From assembly GCA_900770585.1 (NCBI GenBank), contig CAAGKW010000304.1:1-8381 (forward strand): a stretch of 8,381 bases of DNA, in the 5' to 3' direction. Source of the DNA: an uncultured Alistipes sp. Lineage in GTDB: Bacteria > Bacteroidota > Bacteroidia > Bacteroidales > Rikenellaceae. The position numbers were made by a program, and so were the translations under genes. The stretch's first letter is position 1, and each line of letters begins with the position of its first letter. The notes beneath the pieces were generated by a model. That model was not told the DNA's origin. It saw only the letters and a program-made list of their open reading frames with translations, and made no database searches. Below are positions 1 to 6,769 of the stretch, piece by piece.

Positions 1-1467
1 GATGGCGTGGCACGCATCTATGGCCTGGGCAATGCCGAGGCAGGCGAGCTGTTGGAGTTTGAGAATGGCGATCGCGCTGTTGTGATGAACCTCGAAGAGG
101 ATAACGTGGGTGCTGTACTGCTCGGTCCGACCGACCGCATCGAAGAGGGTGCGACGGTCAAGCGTACGGGACGTACGGCGTCGATCTTGGTCAGCGAGCA
201 GATGCTTGGTCGTGTGATCGATCCTCTGGGCGAGCCACTCGATGGTCGAGGTCCGATCGGTGGCGAGAGGGTAGAGATGCCGTTGGAGCGTAAGGCTCCG
301 GGTGTGATCTTCCGCCAGCCGGTAAATCAACCCCTGCAAACGGGTCTGAAAGCGATTGATGCGATGATTCCCATCGGTCGCGGTCAGCGCGAGCTGATCA
401 TTGGCGACCGCCAGACGGGTAAGACGGCGATCGCGGTCGACACGATCATCAATCAGCGTAAGAATTTCGAGGCAGGAGAGCCTATCTATTGTATCTATGT
501 AGCTGTGGGTCAGAAGGCATCGACGGTTGCGTCGTTGGTCGAGACTCTGCGCAAAAATGGCGCAATGGACTACTCGATTGTGGTCGTAGCAACGGCAGCC
601 GACACCGCGGCATTGCAATATCTGGCACCTTTTGCGGGTGCTGCCATTGGCGAATACTTCCGCGATACGGGTCGCCACGCATTGGTGGTCTATGACGACC
701 TGTCGAAGCAGGCGGTGGCCTACCGTGAGGTGTCGCTGGTACTGCGCCGTCCGTCGGGACGCGAGGCCTATCCGGGCGATATCTTCTACCTGCACTCGCG
801 TCTGTTGGAGCGTGCGGCGAAGATCATCAACCAGCAGGAGGTAGCCGCGCAGATGAACGACCTGCCCGAATCGTTGCGAGGTAAGGTACGCGGTGGCGGA
901 TCGCTGACGGCTCTGCCGATTATCGAGACTCAGGCAGGTGACGTTTCGGCCTACATCCCGACCAATGTAATTTCGATTACCGACGGTCAGATCTTCCTCG
1001 ATACCAACCTCTTCAATCAGGGCAACCGTCCCGCAGTCGATGTGGGTATCTCGGTGTCGCGTGTGGGTGGTAATGCTCAGATCAAGACGATGAAGAAGGT
1101 GGCCGGAACGCTCAAAATCGATCAGGCTCAGTACCGTGAGTTGGAGGCGTTCTCGAAGTTTTCGAGCGATATGGACGCAGTTACGGCTGCAACGCTCGAC
1201 AAGGGTCGAAAGAATACCCGATTGCTCGTGCAACCGCAGTATGCTCCGATGGCAGTCGAGCACCAGATTGCGGTCCTCTATTGCGGAACACGCGGCTTGA
1301 TGCGTGATATTTCGATCGATCAGGTTGCTGATTTCGAACGCGAGTTGCTGCGAGAGTTGGAATCGACAAATGTATATGAGAAGTTGCGCGAAGGCGTTAT
1401 CGATGAGGAGGTTACCTCTCGCATCGAGAAGGCTGCCGAGCGCGTTACGGCACAGTTAAAGGCATAG
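1..1467 (+). CDS. atpA: ATP synthase F1 subunit alpha, 5'-truncated by window edge
   Basis: Alpha subunit of the F1 sector of F-type ATP synthase. It forms the catalytic hexamer with beta and binds nucleotide at non-catalytic sites on the cytoplasmic face of the inner membrane. The frame is open from base 1 (Asp-Gly-Val), matching the DGV stretch near residue 36 of E. coli AtpA, so about 35 N-terminal residues lie outside the window. The GTG at base 7 is an internal valine, not a start. Visible motifs are the Walker A GDRQTGKT (403-426), the [11 protein letters not shown] segment, VISITDGQ, and SVSRVGG with the conserved arginine at 1060-1062. The segment between LLERAA and SLTALP (820-900) has 27 residues against about 20 in E. 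coli, a form I recall from Bacteroidetes. The gene ends TAG and is followed after 4 bases by atpG, so the two are in one operon. The identification is firm. Confidence 0.97.
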   Translation, partial: DGVARIYGLGNAEAGELLEFENGDRAVVMNLEEDNVGAVLLGPTDRIEEGATVKRTGRTASILVSEQMLGRVIDPLGEPLDGRGPIGGERVEMPLERKAPGVIFRQPVNQPLQTGLKAIDAMIPIGRGQRELIIGDRQTGKTAIAVDTIINQRKNFEAGEPIYCIYVAVGQKASTVASLVETLRKNGAMDYSIVVVATAADTAALQYLAPFAGAAIGEYFRDTGRHALVVYDDLSKQAVAYREVSLVLRRPSGREAYPGDIFYLHSRLLERAAKIINQQEVAAQMNDLPESLRGKVRGGGSLTALPIIETQAGDVSAYIPTNVISITDGQIFLDTNLFNQGNRPAVDVGISVSRVGGNAQIKTMKKVAGTLKIDQAQYRELEAFSKFSSDMDAVTAATLDKGRKNTRLLVQPQYAPMAVEHQIAVLYCGTRGLMRDISIDQVADFERELLRELESTNVYEKLREGVIDEEVTSRIEKAAERVTAQLKA

Positions 1468-1471
1468 TCGT

Positions 1472-2332
1472 ATGGCATCGCTCAAAGAGATCAAAGGACG
1501 TATTGCCTCGGTACAGAGTACGCTCAAAATCACTTCGGCAATGAAGATGGTTGCGTCGGCCAAACTGCACAAGGTGCAGGGTGTGGCGCAGTCGTTTGCC
1601 GAGTATGAGTCGCGTCTGTCGGCAATGGTTGCGACCCTGCGCGCCGCAACTGAGGTGCGTTCGCCTTTGGTTGTGCCACACGCAACGACGAAACGTGCAA
1701 TATTGGTCGCTTTGGCGTCGGACACCTCGCTCTGTGGCGGATTTAATGCCTCGGCAATCAAGGCGGCTCACGATGCCGTGGCGCGCCTTTTCGCGGAGGG
1801 TTTCGAACAGGTTCAGGTTGTGGCAATTGGCGAGAAAATGGCCATAGCGATGACCAAGAGCGGTTGCGAAATGTGTCGCGAATTCTCGACTTCGATAGGC
1901 GACTATTCGTATACTGAGGTGGCGCGATTGACCGAGTGGCTGATCGAGGAGTATGTTGCTGAACGTGTTGATCGCGTGGAGGTTGCATATCACCATTTCC
2001 ACTCGATGGGTCGTCAGGTGGCAACGGTAGACCGATTGTTGCCCATTGCGGCCGAACGATTTGCGGTCGACGAGAGGGTTGCCGATGCGGATTATATATT
2101 CGAACCTTCGGCCGAGGAGATGATGTCGAATCTGGTGCCTTATGCGGTTAAGACCCAGATGTATGAAATTTTGCTCGATAATACGACTTCGGAGCACGCG
2201 GCACGTACGGTGGCAATGCAGACAGCGTCGGACAACGCGAACGATCTGCTTGACGAACTGCGCCTGACCTATAACAAACGCCGCCAGCAGGCCATCACCG
2301 ACGAATTGGCCGATATCACCTCGCACGAGTAG
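1472..2332 (+). CDS. atpG: ATP synthase F1 subunit gamma
   Basis: Gamma subunit, the central rotating shaft of F1 that couples proton flow through Fo to the alpha/beta catalytic sites. At 286 residues it has the normal family length. The N-terminal helix starts MASLKEIKGRIASVQ and continues with TSAMKMVASAKL. The conserved SDxGLCGGFN motif appears as SDTSLCGGFN at residues 83-92, with Ser in place of the usual Gly. The C-terminal helix (about 249-286) contains ASDNANDLLDEL and YNKRRQQAIT, which pairs with the N-terminal helix in the coiled-coil shaft. The ATG at 1472 lies 4 bases after the atpA stop, with no clear Shine-Dalgarno sequence, and is the natural start because the conserved N-terminus begins there. 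The gene is last in its operon: a terminator follows and atpD/atpC do not. A 293-codon frame runs antisense through it (1445-2326) but shows no protein-like features. Confidence 0.97.
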   Translation: MASLKEIKGRIASVQSTLKITSAMKMVASAKLHKVQGVAQSFAEYESRLSAMVATLRAATEVRSPLVVPHATTKRAILVALASDTSLCGGFNASAIKAAHDAVARLFAEGFEQVQVVAIGEKMAIAMTKSGCEMCREFSTSIGDYSYTEVARLTEWLIEEYVAERVDRVEVAYHHFHSMGRQVATVDRLLPIAAERFAVDERVADADYIFEPSAEEMMSNLVPYAVKTQMYEILLDNTTSEHAARTVAMQTASDNANDLLDELRLTYNKRRQQAITDELADITSHE

Positions 2333-2363
2333 GAAAGTTTTCGTCCAAACTATTAAACAAGGT

Positions 2364-2410
2364 AAATAATAAAGGGAGCGCCCACCGAGCGCTCCCTTTA
2401 TTATTTTTTT
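2364..2410. terminator. Probable bidirectional intrinsic terminator between convergent operons
   Basis: An 18-bp perfect stem (2364-2381 with 2389-2406) closes a 7-base loop. A GC-rich core (GGGAGCGC/GCGCTCCC) is flanked by A/T pairs. On the + strand a run of seven T (2404-2410) follows, a textbook terminator for atpG. Read on the - strand the stem is followed by a weaker T-rich stretch with interspersed A and C. The hairpin lies just beyond the potD stop at 2420, so it probably ends both transcripts, more efficiently on the + strand. Confidence 0.9.
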
Positions 2411-2419
2411 ATGTAAGCT

Positions 2420-3730
2420 TTACAATCTGCGTCTGTGGCGGCGTTTGCGCGAGCGGCGGACAAGACCCACAACCAACAACGCTCCGAAGACGATCAAGAT
2501 AAAGACTACCATCGAGTTGTTGAGATTGTCGCCCTTCACGCGGGTCCACATTTCAAGCAGTTGCTCGGTACGTGAGCCGCTATCGTGCATCATCGTGCAT
2601 CGCTCGATGACCGAGCGGTCGTGATAGAGCACGGGGTTGGCAACAACGCTATCGGCGCCCTCGAAGAAGTAGCTCAGATCCAGCGGCTCCTCAAAGCCTG
2701 CCTCGATGGCCGACTCCTCGACATACTCCAATATCTCGGGTGTGCCGATCACACTCACATAGCCGATCTCCTCCATATTGCGAATGGCGTTCTCGGGCTT
2801 ACACATAAAGTCGATGAAGTAGACTGCTGCCTTCTTGTTCTTGGCGTAGCGGGGGATCACCCAACCGTCGAACCATACGATACTGCCCTCCTTGGGAACT
2901 GTGTAGTCCAACTCAACATCCACATCGGCTGCCTCTTCGATAGCCCACACAGCGTCACCGCTCCAAGTCAGATTCAACCAAGCCTTCTCCTTGGTCATAA
3001 TCTCCTTGCCGAAGTCGGCCTCCCAGCCGGCCACATTCTGCTTCATCTTTTTCAGCAGTACCTCGACCTTAGCAATCGAGCTGTCAGTTGCATCGTACAT
3101 CAACGAATCGCGCGAGATCTCTCCACTAAGTATCGACTCGTAGTTTTCGTACATCAGCAGCGGGCTGTAAACATCGCGGAAGGCGTCCTTAACGAGCAAT
3201 TTGCCCTCGAATTTAGGTTGCCATAACGAGCTCCAACTCGTCACATCCTCCTTGTCCACGTAGCGGGTATTGTAGAGCAGACCCGTTGTGCCCCACATAT
3301 ATCCCACGGCGTAGTCGTTGGCGTCCTTGCCATAGCCGTCGATCTTGTCGAAGACGTTGGTGATATATGGCGACACGCACCCGAAGTAGTTGATACTGTC
3401 GGGGATAATGCTCTTATCGATGGGCAGAATCAGGTCGTTGCGCAACATACGCTCGATGATGTACTCCGAAGGGCACGCCAGGTCGAAATCCTCCTTACCT
3501 CGCTCGATCTTAGCCAACATAATCTCGTTGATATCGAAGAGCTGATAGACAACCTCGATCTTCTCGCCCGTCTGCTCCTCGTACCATACCTCGAACTCGT
3601 CGAGTAGGGTGAGGTCCATATAGTCGGCCCAATTGTAAACTTTGAGTATTGCGGCACGTTTCTCATCTCTGTCGCAAGCTGTAAAAGCTACGCCACAGAG
3701 CAGCAAAATCAACATCAGATACTTTTTCAT
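2420..3730 (-). CDS. potD: Spermidine/putrescine-binding lipoprotein PotD with extra C-terminal membrane anchor
   Basis: Periplasmic solute-binding component of a polyamine ABC importer. The N-terminal signal MKKYLMLILLLCGVAFTAC has a lipobox-like F-T-A-C with Cys19 as the probable lipidated residue. Aligned from memory with E. coli PotD, several polyamine-site residues are kept: W34, D36 and Y37 in YNWADY; S88 and Y90; D186; W256; W286 and D288 in WFDGW; and Y324. A glutamine (E. coli Q327) appears not to be kept. The solute-binding domain ends near residue 400. It is followed by a hydrophobic segment at about 407-424 (MVVFILIVFGALLVVGLV) and a very basic tail RRSRKRRHRRRL, giving 436 residues against about 348 in E. 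coli. That looks like a C-terminal membrane helix with a cytoplasmic tail. The ATG overlaps the potC TGA by 4 bases (ATGA), with a strong Shine-Dalgarno sequence upstream. The family is secure; the choice between spermidine and putrescine is not. Confidence 0.93.
   Translation of the reverse strand: MKKYLMLILLLCGVAFTACDRDEKRAAILKVYNWADYMDLTLLDEFEVWYEEQTGEKIEVVYQLFDINEIMLAKIERGKEDFDLACPSEYIIERMLRNDLILPIDKSIIPDSINYFGCVSPYITNVFDKIDGYGKDANDYAVGYMWGTTGLLYNTRYVDKEDVTSWSSLWQPKFEGKLLVKDAFRDVYSPLLMYENYESILSGEISRDSLMYDATDSSIAKVEVLLKKMKQNVAGWEADFGKEIMTKEKAWLNLTWSGDAVWAIEEAADVDVELDYTVPKEGSIVWFDGWVIPRYAKNKKAAVYFIDFMCKPENAIRNMEEIGYVSVIGTPEILEYVEESAIEAGFEEPLDLSYFFEGADSVVANPVLYHDRSVIERCTMMHDSGSRTEQLLEMWTRVKGDNLNNSMVVFILIVFGALLVVGLVRRSRKRRHRRRL
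2423..2512 (-). other. C-terminal transmembrane segment and polybasic tail of PotD
   Basis: Codons 407-436 of potD. An 18-residue uninterrupted hydrophobic stretch is followed directly by 12 residues, nine of them Arg or Lys plus one His. By the positive-inside rule the tail should face the cytoplasm and leave the binding domain in the periplasm. No such segment exists in E. coli PotD. Confidence 0.8.
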
Positions 3731-4530
3731 AGCTTAGCCTCCTTCTGTTTTTCGTTGCGATAGGTTCGCACGTTAATCACGACAAGCAGGAACAATACGG
3801 TCGCGAAGATAATGGTCGAGAGGGGTCGCAACTCAGGGGTCAGACCTCCCTTGCGTGCGTCGGCATAGATATATGTCGAGAGAGTTTCAAGACCATCTGT
3901 TCCGATTGTGAAGATCGTAACCGCAAAGTCGTCAATCGAGAGTGTAAATGCCAGAATAAAGCCGCTGATCATACCCGCCTTGATCTCGGGAATGATGACC
4001 TTACGCAGCGCCTGGAACGGTGTCGCACCCAGGTCCAATGCCGCCTCATAGATATTGGGGTTCATCTGTTGCAGGCGCGGCATAACGCACAGCACCACAT
4101 AGGGCGTACAGAAGGCCACGTGTGCCAGAATAACCGTCGTATAGCCCTGCGTAATGCCCAGACTGACAAAGAGCAGGAACAGCGAAATACCCGTAATAAT
4201 ATCGGGATTGAGCATCGGGATATTATTCAGCGAGTTGATGATCTGGCGTTTGCGACCACGCAGATTGTGAATACCGATGGCGGCAATACTGCCCAGAATT
4301 GTCGAAATTGTTGCTGCAGCAACGGCGATAATCAACGTATTCTCGATTGCGCTGAGCAACGAGTGGTGTACGCCTCCCGTGAAGAGCGACGTGTAGAGTT
4401 TGGTCGAGAATCCGGTCCAATTACCCAACACCTTTGACTCGGTAAACGAGAATATGGCGATAATGGCGATAGGAGCATAGAGCATCACCAACAGAAGCCA
4501 TAGATAGGCCTGTGCAAAGAACTTCTTCAT
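3727..4530 (-). CDS. potC: Spermidine/putrescine ABC transporter permease PotC
   Basis: Inner-membrane permease that pairs with PotB to form the polyamine channel. It has 267 residues, close to E. coli PotC. About six hydrophobic segments are visible, beginning with YLWLLLVMLYAPIAIIAIFSF at residues 9-29 and ending near 237-253. The cytoplasmic EAA loop that docks on the ATPase is at residues 160-184 (YEAALDLGATPFQALRKV, then IP). PotC-like family sequence is seen in NPDIITGISLFLLFVSLG (109-126) and LSIDDFAVTIFTIG (197-210). The start is ATG at 4530, sharing one base with the potB stop (TAATG), and a GGGAGGA ribosome-binding sequence inside the end of potB supports it. The stop overlaps the potD start. 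It is distinguished from PotB by operon position and the SIDDF region. Confidence 0.95.
   Translation of the reverse strand: MKKFFAQAYLWLLLVMLYAPIAIIAIFSFTESKVLGNWTGFSTKLYTSLFTGGVHHSLLSAIENTLIIAVAAATISTILGSIAAIGIHNLRGRKRQIINSLNNIPMLNPDIITGISLFLLFVSLGITQGYTTVILAHVAFCTPYVVLCVMPRLQQMNPNIYEAALDLGATPFQALRKVIIPEIKAGMISGFILAFTLSIDDFAVTIFTIGTDGLETLSTYIYADARKGGLTPELRPLSTIIFATVLFLLVVINVRTYRNEKQKEAKL
3738..3744 (-). promoter_or_regulatory. Shine-Dalgarno sequence of potD, inside potC
   Basis: On the - strand AAGGAGG lies 7 bases before the potD ATG, a near-ideal anti-SD match and spacing. It sits within the last codons of potC (Lys-Glu-Ala-Lys-Leu). It fixes the potD start and suggests reinitiation or direct ribosome entry at the ATGA overlap. 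Confidence 0.75.
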
Positions 4531-5330
4531 TATATGATTCCTCCCTCGTTTGAAGCGCGATCCTCCTCGCCGTCACTAAACAGCTCGGTGATAAAGATGA
4601 TCACCAGCATTATGAGCGACAGGGCTGCACCATAGTTCCACATTCCGTTATTGATATTCTCCTGGATCGTTGTTCCGAAGAGTTTGATGTTGTTCATCGT
4701 GAGCAACTCAGCGATGGCAAATGTCGAGATTGTCGGCATAAACACCATCATAATGCCACTCATCACGCCAGGCATCGAAAGCGGGAACACCACCTTCAAG
4801 AAGACCTTCACGGGGTTGGCGCCAAGGTCCTGAGCGGCCTCGATATAGCTGTGATCCATCTTCTGCATTGTGTTGTAGATCGGGTAGATCATAAACGGCA
4901 GGAAGTTATAGACCATACCGAAGATGAGGGCCGTTTCGCCCAGCGGGAACTTCATAAAGTCGAACAGAGCCACCGTAGCCAGCGTACGCACCAGAATGTT
5001 GATCCACATCGGCAGAATGAACAGTATGACCATCACCTTCGAGCTACACAACGAGCGATTGCTCAAAATGTAGGCCGCAGGATAGCCCAGCACGATACAC
5101 GCAATGGTGGTTATGATAGCGATACCGATCGAATAGACGAAGGTATTGGCCGCCTCGGGGCTTGACATAAACTTCTCGAAGTACTTCAAAGTGAACTCAC
5201 CCGTCTGCTCGTCCTGGAACGAGTAGATGAATATGAGCACCAATGGCAGCACCACCATAAACAGCAGAAAGATGAAGTAGGGGACACTCCAACTACTGCG
5301 CTTGGTAAACAACTTTAAAAACCATTTCAT
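4530..5330 (-). CDS. potB: Spermidine/putrescine ABC transporter permease PotB
   Basis: First of the two inner-membrane permeases of the polyamine importer. It has 266 residues, close to E. coli PotB, with about six membrane segments. The first is at residues 16-38 and ends in LPLVLIFIYSF, a usual opening for this family. The motif LPMWINILVRTLA (106-118) corresponds to the conserved PotB region before the EAA loop. The EAA loop is at 163-187 (IEAAQDLGANPVKVFLKV, then FPLSMPG). A short acidic C-terminus follows the last helix. It begins 19 bases after the potA stop with no obvious Shine-Dalgarno sequence, and its TAA overlaps the potC ATG by one base. The N-terminal MKWFLKLFTKRSS is a plausible cytoplasmic lead-in, and the next in-frame ATG (Met25) would cut into the first membrane segment. 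Confidence 0.95.
   Translation of the reverse strand: MKWFLKLFTKRSSWSVPYFIFLLFMVVLPLVLIFIYSFQDEQTGEFTLKYFEKFMSSPEAANTFVYSIGIAIITTIACIVLGYPAAYILSNRSLCSSKVMVILFILPMWINILVRTLATVALFDFMKFPLGETALIFGMVYNFLPFMIYPIYNTMQKMDHSYIEAAQDLGANPVKVFLKVVFPLSMPGVMSGIMMVFMPTISTFAIAELLTMNNIKLFGTTIQENINNGMWNYGAALSLIMLVIIFITELFSDGEEDRASNEGGII
4539..4545 (-). promoter_or_regulatory. Shine-Dalgarno sequence of potC, inside potB
   Basis: On the - strand GGGAGGA lies 8 bases before the potC ATG, in the Glu-Gly-Gly codons at the end of potB. It supports the ATG at 4530 as the potC start and translational coupling across the TAATG junction. Confidence 0.7.
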
Positions 5331-5349
5331 AGCTACAAGTCGTTAGAGT

Positions 5350-5676
5350 TTATCGACAAAACTCGATAGTCATATCTTCGGGCAGAATACGCACGCCGAC
5401 AACATCGCGATCGTCCCACACATCGTGCGTATCGACATAGATGTTGTCACCCGACTCGGTACGAACGGTCAGGTGGTAGTGGTCGCCCTTGTAGAGGATA
5501 AATCGCACGTCGCCAACCAGCGTACCGTCCTCTTTGTTATCCATCAGTTCGACCTTATCGAAGTTGACCTTCACATTGACCTTTTCGCCACCCTTGACAT
5601 CGCCCAGATCGTTGCAAACGAACGACGTGTCGAGGATCTTGACGTGAGTCGAGTCGATCACCTCACCCTCGAAGCA
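5350..5676 (-). repeat. PotA C-terminal regulatory unit, second copy
   Basis: Codons 354 to the stop. FEGEVID opens the unit, and [23 protein letters not shown] and LPEDMTIEF follow in the same order as the matching segments of the first unit. Shared positions include Gly246/357, Val254/365, Phe261/372, Cys263/374, Val283/395, Met286/398, Gly296/408, Lys-Gly 304-305/416-417 and His-Tyr 307-308/419-420. It is a protein-level repeat and has diverged at the DNA level. Confidence 0.75.
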
Positions 5677-6735
5677 GTTGCAGGTGCGCTCCTTTGCCAT
5701 AACGTGAATATCCGAAGGCTTGATAATCATACTTACGTTCTGACCAACCTCAAATGCGTTGTAGTCCTGAATCATTATCTCGTAGCCGTCGGGCGTGAGC
5801 ACCACCATTTCGTAGTGGACACCCTTGAAGATGCACGACTGCACCACGCCGTCGAACATACCTGCATCGCACTTCGCCATAATGTAGACATCCTCGGGAC
5901 GAATAACCACATCGACCGGAGCATTCTCGCCAAAACCTGCGTCAACACACTCGAATTCGCGGCCCATAAACTCCACCTTCTTGTCGCATATCATCGTGCC
6001 ATTCAAGATGTTGCTCTCGCCGATGAAGTCAGCCACAAACGAGTTGGTCGGCTCGTTATAGATGTCGGTCGGAGTGCCGATCTGCTGCACCTTACCCTCG
6101 TTCATCACCACGATCGTGTCGCTTAGGGTCAGTGCCTCCTCCTGATCGTGAGTTACATATACGAAGGTGATACCCAGAGTCTTATGCATCTCTTTAAGTT
6201 CCATCTGCATATCCTTACGCATTTTGAGGTCAAGTGCCGCCAGAGGCTCGTCCAGCAACAACACCTGCGGGCGGTTGATGATCGCTCGCGCAATAGCCAC
6301 ACGCTGCTGCTGACCACCCGAGAGCGAGTTGACATCGCGCCACTCGTAATCGGTCATACCAACCATCTTCAACACCTTGCGCACGCGGCTGTCAATCTCG
6401 TCCGATTTGACCTTTTTGAGTTTCAAGCCAAACGCAACGTTATCATATACGTTAAGGTGCGGGAAGAGCGCATAACGCTGGAACACCGTGTTTACGGGGC
6501 GCATATGGGGCGGAGTATCCGTAATGCTCTCGCCAGCGATGCGGATCTCGCCCTCATCGGCCGTGCCAAAGCCTGCCAGGATACGCAACAGCGTTGTCTT
6601 GCCACAGCCCGAAGGTCCCAGAATGGTCACAAACTCGCCCTTCTTGACAAACAAACTAACATCATCTAAAACGACCTTCTCGCCAAAGCTCTTCGACAGA
6701 TGACTCAACTCGATGATGAAATTTGACTCTTTCAT
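5350..6735 (-). CDS. potA: Spermidine/putrescine ABC transporter ATPase PotA with duplicated regulatory module
   Basis: Cytoplasmic ATPase that powers the PotBC permease. The nucleotide-binding domain is complete and looks active: Walker A GPSGCGKT at residues 40-47, Q-loop Gln86 in FQRYALFPH, signature LSGGQ at 138-142, Walker B VLLLDE at 158-163, D-loop LAALD at 165-169, and switch His196 in VTHDQEEAL. After about residue 240 comes the OB/TOBE-type regulatory region. E. coli PotA (378 residues) has one such unit of about 138 residues. This protein has 461 residues and the unit appears twice, about 242-350 and 354-461, in the same register with a period of 111-112. It follows the porin gene after 34 bases and precedes potB by 19. 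The ATG at 6735 has no clear Shine-Dalgarno sequence, but the ATPase fold begins shortly after it ([12 protein letters not shown]). As the PotA/MalK/CysA ATPases are similar, the symbol rests largely on the adjacent potBCD. Confidence 0.95.
   Translation of the reverse strand: MKESNFIIELSHLSKSFGEKVVLDDVSLFVKKGEFVTILGPSGCGKTTLLRILAGFGTADEGEIRIAGESITDTPPHMRPVNTVFQRYALFPHLNVYDNVAFGLKLKKVKSDEIDSRVRKVLKMVGMTDYEWRDVNSLSGGQQQRVAIARAIINRPQVLLLDEPLAALDLKMRKDMQMELKEMHKTLGITFVYVTHDQEEALTLSDTIVVMNEGKVQQIGTPTDIYNEPTNSFVADFIGESNILNGTMICDKKVEFMGREFECVDAGFGENAPVDVVIRPEDVYIMAKCDAGMFDGVVQSCIFKGVHYEMVVLTPDGYEIMIQDYNAFEVGQNVSMIIKPSDIHVMAKERTCNCFEGEVIDSTHVKILDTSFVCNDLGDVKGGEKVNVKVNFDKVELMDNKEDGTLVGDVRFILYKGDHYHLTVRTESGDNIYVDTHDVWDDRDVVGVRILPEDMTIEFCR
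5698..6012 (-). repeat. PotA C-terminal regulatory unit, first copy
   Basis: Codons 242-346. This corresponds to the single regulatory unit of E. coli PotA, where FNATV, LLRPEDLRVE and RNYKG occur in the same order as [15 protein letters not shown] and CIFKG here. It ends with [11 protein letters not shown] short Cys-containing linker (ERTCNC, 349-354) joins it to the second copy. Confidence 0.75.
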
Positions 6736-6769
6736 TTTATCTCACTATATAATTGTTCAACCCTAAAAA

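Noticed and set aside
7..9. GTG as a start codon for atpA
   Set aside because: The frame is open from base 1 and the residues match the internal DGV region of AtpA, so this is an internal valine.
1445..2326. 293-codon open frame antisense to atpG
   Set aside because: It covers the well-conserved gamma subunit almost exactly, is rich in Arg/His/Cys as expected for a reverse-strand shadow of a gene with strong codon bias, and shows no domain or signal features.
2585..3226. 213-codon frame antisense to potD
   Set aside because: Shadow of the potD coding frame; potD is identified by conserved ligand-site residues throughout this stretch.
5425..6669. Two antisense frames of 233 and 173 codons opposite potA
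   Set aside because: Both run opposite the conserved ATPase and its repeated C-terminal module and are rich in His/Arg with no recognisable motif.
6736..6769. Possible internal promoter between the porin gene and potA
   Set aside because: The 34-base gap contains a TTG and an A/T-rich patch, but no TAnnTTTG box; too weak to call.
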